From assembly GCA_030150795.1 (NCBI GenBank), contig JASLFF010000189.1, positions 1 through 6,270 on the forward strand: 6,270 bases of DNA. Direction: 5' to 3'. The translations under genes were made by a program, and so were the position numbers. This document shows positions 3,822-6,270 of the stretch, piece after piece. Each line of letters begins with the position of its first letter. Positions within the stretch are counted from its first letter, which is position 1. The DNA comes from Terriglobales bacterium (lineage in GTDB: Bacteria; Acidobacteriota; Terriglobia; Terriglobales; Gp1-AA117). The notes under the pieces are model-generated. The model did not search any database and was not told where the DNA came from. It saw nothing but the letters and a program-made list of their open reading frames with translations.

Positions 3822-4607
3822 GTGCAAACTTCTATAAAATCCCGGAACCACAAAGCTTCTCAGGCGTCCAAGACGATCCTGGCAGGTGCAGCGAAAGCAG
3901 CAAAAGCAGGCACAGGAAGAGCTCCAAAAGCAGCAAAGAAAACATTGGCAGCCAAAGTGGCCAATGGACATTTTGCGCCCATGGAGTTCCTGGCAAGAGG
4001 CGGCGTTGGCCGCACCATTGCCGCCATGAAGAAAAACGAACCAATCTTTACCCAGGGCGATATTGCCACGGCTGTGTTTTATGTCCAGAAGGGCAGAATC
4101 CGGATCAGCGTCATCTCCAAGGCGGGCAAAGAGGCCACAGTCGCTCTGCTGGGGGCAGGCAACTTTCTGGGTGAAGAATGTATAGCGGCGCCCAAAGTGC
4201 ATCGTGTGTACACGGCTACCGCCCTCATTGATTCCAGCGTCCTCAGGATCGAGCGCGATGAAATGATCCGCGTGCTCCATGAGGAACAGGCGTTCTCTGA
4301 AGTTTTTGTGGCTTATCTTCTGGCCCGCAACGCCCGCACGCAGGAGGACCTGGTAGACCAGCTTTTTAATTCCAGCGAAAAACGCCTGGCCCGCGCACTG
4401 CTGTTGCTGGCCCAGTTTGGCAAAGACGGCACCGCGCCGGAGACCGTGATTCCCAAAATCAGCCAGGAAGTGCTGGCGGAGATGATCGGCACCACGCGCT
4501 CACGCGTCAACTTTTTCATGAATCGCTTTCGACAGATGGGCTTCGTTGACTACAACGGCAAGTTGACGATCCATAGCTCTCTTCTGAACGTCATATTGCA
4601 CGATTAA
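3822..4607 (+). CDS. Crp/Fnr-family transcriptional regulator with a Lys/Ala-rich N-terminal tail
   Basis: GTG 3822 gives 261 residues. Domains in order: a basic low-complexity tail (about 11-50: repeated AAKAAKAG, PKAAKKTLAAK), a cyclic-nucleotide-binding-type sensor domain (about 58-160, with IFTQGD, VFYVQKGRIRISV, EATVALLGAGNFLGEE), a dimerisation helix (about 160-200) and a winged helix (about 205-255, with SQEVLAEMIGTTRSRVNFF). In the phosphate-binding cassette the Gly-Glu pair (117-118) and the arginine ten residues after the glutamate (R128) are kept, but the following serine is valine, so nucleotide binding is doubtful. The recognition helix reads TTRSRVNFFMNRF and lacks the Glu and second Arg that set Crp specificity. 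No Fnr iron-sulfur cysteine set is present. The start is uncertain: AGGAG (3804-3808) is 13 bases from GTG; an in-frame TTG at 3732 would add 30 residues but has no ribosome site and would overlap the candidate operator. Confidence 0.93.
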   Translation: MQTSIKSRNHKASQASKTILAGAAKAAKAGTGRAPKAAKKTLAAKVANGHFAPMEFLARGGVGRTIAAMKKNEPIFTQGDIATAVFYVQKGRIRISVISKAGKEATVALLGAGNFLGEECIAAPKVHRVYTATALIDSSVLRIERDEMIRVLHEEQAFSEVFVAYLLARNARTQEDLVDQLFNSSEKRLARALLLLAQFGKDGTAPETVIPKISQEVLAEMIGTTRSRVNFFMNRFRQMGFVDYNGKLTIHSSLLNVILHD

Positions 4608-4612
4608 GTTTT

Positions 4613-4636
4613 GGGGAGCTGCTCTCCTGTTGCAGC
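4613..4636 (+). terminator. weak hairpin after the Crp/Fnr gene
   Basis: GGGGAG-CTG-CTCTCC (4613-4627) forms a 6-bp stem with one G-T pair just after the TAA at 4605; GCTGC (4618-4622) can instead pair with GCAGC (4632-4636). No real T-tract follows, so it may stall rather than terminate transcription by itself. Confidence 0.25.
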
Positions 4637-4664
4637 GCTTGCTTTCCACCTTAGCAGTGCAGGT

Positions 4665-4889
4665 TCATGCCGCAAAATCCTGATCGGTGAAATCCACATC
4701 CAGGTTGATGGGCTCGGCGGCAATCATTGGCACAAATCTCACCTTGTCGCCACAGCGCCTGCATTCAGGCAAGTGGGTTCCAGCAGTAATGGTGACCAAA
4801 TGCGGCATGCGGTGGGCATAATGGTGGACCCGATAAACACCAGAGCGCGGAGCAACAGCACCAGGGACAAAACGCGAAGATGAATCCAC
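4665..4889 (-). CDS. small conserved CxxC protein, 74 aa
   Basis: The core reads SGVYRVHHYAHRMPH, then VTITAGTHLPECRRCGD and KVRFVPMIAAEP, a pattern I recall from many acidobacterial hypothetical proteins. One zinc knuckle is visible (C43-x2-C46), with H30 and H39 as possible further ligands; the tail is acidic (LDVDFTDQDF). It is cytoplasmic with no membrane segment. GTG 4889 is chosen because a G-rich ribosome-site-like run (GGGGGT) lies a few bases upstream and a good -10 (TACAAT, 4915-4920) lies 26 bases upstream. The frame is open to another GTG at 4976, which would add 29 residues but starts before that promoter. It is convergent with the Crp/Fnr gene, 57 bases apart. Function unknown; it may bind metal or nucleic acid. 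Confidence 0.75.
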   Translation of the reverse strand: MDSSSRFVPGAVAPRSGVYRVHHYAHRMPHLVTITAGTHLPECRRCGDKVRFVPMIAAEPINLDVDFTDQDFAA

Positions 4890-4914
4890 CCGACCCCCGT
4901 GAGGCGAACGAAAA

Positions 4915-4920
4915 ATTGTA
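4915..4920 (-). promoter_or_regulatory. -10 element of the CxxC protein gene
   Basis: TACAAT on the minus strand matches five of six consensus positions and would start transcription near 4908, 19 bases before GTG 4889. No good -35 is seen; GGCAAT with an 18-base spacer is the best. Confidence 0.35.
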
Positions 4921-4950
4921 ACAGAAAGGATTCGGGCGATTGCCGCAGGT

Positions 4951-5127
4951 GTGGCAGTTAGAGCGGCGCTTTCCACGCTTGTTGCGATGAGCGGCCACGC
5001 AGACGCGTTTTATCCCAAGGGATATGGAAATCCTGGAGTTCTGCTGCGCATTCTTTCTGAAATGCTTGGCGCTCCTGCAGCTAACGCGGCTGAAACTCCG
5101 GGCCAATCCGAACCCCGGATCCACTAG
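4951..5127 (+). CDS. possible 58-residue protein, unrecognised
   Basis: From GTG 4951 the frame reads VAVRAALSTLVAMSGHADAF, then a Gly/Pro stretch (YPKGYGNPG), a helical LLRILSEMLGAPAANAAE and a polar end, stopping at TAG 5125-5127. Codon choice looks natural. The start is unclear: the only good ribosome site, AAGGA (4926-4930), fits an ATT at 4939 (8-base spacing) better than GTG 4951; ATG 4996 would leave 43 residues. Its last codon overlaps the stop of the convergent radical SAM gene by three bases. A minus-strand frame is also open across this stretch, so coding is not certain. No family recognised. Confidence 0.35.
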   Translation: MAVRAALSTLVAMSGHADAFYPKGYGNPGVLLRILSEMLGAPAANAAETPGQSEPRIH

Positions 5128-6270
5128 GCCGCTTCCACCGCCGGCGGTACCTGCAAGTTGGGCATAGGACGGCCGGCAAATAAACGCCGCGTCGGCCTGG
5201 CCATCCAGCGGGCCCAGCGCGTTGACCACGCTACGCGTGCGCTGTCAGTGGCGATGCCGGTATCTGCGTACATTCTGCGATAGAGCTTTGAAATCAGGAT
5301 AAAAGCCAGCCGGCCCTTGATGGACTTCAGGAAGTGCGAGCGCTTCCAGATCACAGGAAAGCTGTAGAACCTGTCCCAGACGCCTTGAGTACGCGCGCGG
5401 ATCTCGTCGGCGGCCATTACGGGATGCGTCCAGAATAATTTGGGCCGGATGGCTTGCGGGATCAGCCAGCCGCGCGTGAGCGGAACGCCGCCGATGCGCC
5501 GCGTGTCATTCTGCATGGTCTGTTCCCAGCGAACAAAATCCACCGTGCCGGGGAACGGTGTGAGCATGACGAATTGCGCGAACGTGAGTTCCGCCTGCTC
5601 CGCGACAGCGGCTGTGGCAGCAAAGGTGGCCGGACGATCGCTAGGCAAGCCAAAGATGAAAGATCCCAAAATGTGAATGTCATGCCGGCGGAATTTGCGC
5701 AGACGGTCAACGAGATTTTGGCCGGCGAGATTGAAATCCTTGTAAACATCCTTCAACCCTTCGGGCGTAACGGCTTCCACGCCGACTAAGGCGCCGTGAA
5801 TGTGAGCGGCTTTCATGGCGGCCAGAAACTCGGCGTCCTCGGCGGCTTCCATGGTGATCTGGGTGAAAAAGACGGTATCGGAAGGAAGCTGGGCAAGGCG
5901 AGACATCAGCTCAAAGCGCTCCGCCCGAATCCCTTTCAGCTCAGCCAGACGCGCTGCGTTGTTCTGGCGCTTTGCCAATTCAATATCGGTCAACGTGACG
6001 GGATAAAAATTATCGTCGGCCAGGGCGATAAACCGGAAGCCAACGCGGCGCAGGTTGACGATCTCTTCAATCACAGAGTCGGAAGGCCGTTGCCGGGGAC
6101 GCTGGCCGTCAGTCCGCCAGACGGAGCAAAACGAGCAATGCTTGGGACAGCCGCGTACTGTCTGGACGGAAGCCCACATATAACTATTGGGCGGAAGCAG
6201 GTCCCAGCGCGCAGGCAGAAACTCATTGCCTTCAATCCGTCCGCCTGCGTAGAGCGGCTCCGGCTTGCCA
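5124..6270 (-). CDS. radical SAM enzyme, probably B12-binding class; N-terminus beyond the window
   Basis: The frame has no start in the window and stays open to the right edge; 381 residues are visible (numbered from the edge). The motif C41-x3-C45-x2-C48 (GCPKHCSFC) holds the [4Fe-4S] cluster that cleaves S-adenosylmethionine. Further marks are ADDNF (84-88), GVEAV (163-167), the SAM-contact strand GSFIFGLPSD (202-211) and LTPFPGT (236-242). Just before the cysteines the sequence PLYAGGRIEG...LPARWDLLPPNSY is the linker usual in proteins with an N-terminal cobalamin-binding domain, so that domain is expected outside the window. Such enzymes are cytoplasmic methyltransferases or ring-forming enzymes; the substrate cannot be told. 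A Lys/Arg-rich insertion at about 95-120 separates two core elements. The C-terminus (LPSDR onward, then WKRSHFLKSIKGR and a Trp/Arg-rich tail) resembles the long tails of lipid-related members, but this is weak. The internal ATG at 6179 lies in conserved sequence and is not the start. Confidence 0.93.
   Translation of the reverse strand, partial: GKPEPLYAGGRIEGNEFLPARWDLLPPNSYMWASVQTVRGCPKHCSFCSVWRTDGQRPRQRPSDSVIEEIVNLRRVGFRFIALADDNFYPVTLTDIELAKRQNNAARLAELKGIRAERFELMSRLAQLPSDTVFFTQITMEAAEDAEFLAAMKAAHIHGALVGVEAVTPEGLKDVYKDFNLAGQNLVDRLRKFRRHDIHILGSFIFGLPSDRPATFAATAAVAEQAELTFAQFVMLTPFPGTVDFVRWEQTMQNDTRRIGGVPLTRGWLIPQAIRPKLFWTHPVMAADEIRARTQGVWDRFYSFPVIWKRSHFLKSIKGRLAFILISKLYRRMYADTGIATDSARVAWSTRWARWMARPTRRLFAGRPMPNLQVPPAVEAA

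Noticed and set aside
3453..4280. Long minus-strand open frame (275 codons) opposite the Crp/Fnr gene
   Set aside because: It lies antisense to a well-recognised regulator and part of the zinc-ribbon gene, its product is Cys/His-rich low-quality sequence without a domain, and its openness follows from codon bias of the real gene.
4765..5229. Minus-strand 154-codon frame
   Set aside because: It overlaps the radical SAM C-terminus and the CxxC protein gene in another frame, and its product is a Cys/Arg/Ser-rich mixture with no recognisable domain.

Overview
This window is most likely chromosomal DNA of an Acidobacteriota (Terriglobia-like) soil bacterium. GC content is moderate. It carries a Crp/Fnr regulator with a C-terminal half of the type I associate with that phylum, a degenerate 'CHSIP' receiver protein, a secreted or anchored protein of the outer-membrane-lipoprotein-sorting kind, and several very small CxxC proteins typical of these genomes. 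This assignment rests on family recognition from memory, not on a search.

Layout. Positions 1-600: a minus-strand gene whose first five codons lie at the left edge, a possible 48-residue membrane peptide (279-425, minus), and otherwise no supported gene. Positions 597-1078: a 64-residue C2H2-like mini-protein (+) convergent with an XRE-type repressor (-). Positions 1079-1379: a 300-base gap holding the best non-coding signal of the window, a set of nested and mutually exclusive inverted repeats ending in a T-tract. Positions 1380-2254: a degenerate receiver protein (-) and a second C2H2-like mini-protein (+), divergent, separated by 272 bases with three exact-period 21-bp direct repeats and a GC-only palindrome. 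Positions 2275-3681: a membrane-anchored or exported protein (-) divergent from a 111-residue zinc-ribbon-like protein (+). Positions 3771-4607: a Crp/Fnr regulator preceded by a 16-bp dyad with Crp-site geometry. Positions 4665-5127: a 74-residue CxxC protein (-) divergent from a possible 58-residue protein (+). Positions 5124-6270: a radical SAM enzyme (-), 5'-truncated by the window edge.

The genes do not form one pathway. Most are single-gene units in alternating orientation, and three or four are transcriptional or signalling proteins (XRE, pseudo-receiver, Crp/Fnr) with candidate operator-like DNA next to them. I found no CRISPR array, tRNA, rRNA, transposase or complete mobile element. 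The strongest candidates for something undescribed are the structured element at 1144-1237, the 21-bp iteron-like array at 1840-1902, and the set of tiny zinc-binding-like proteins.
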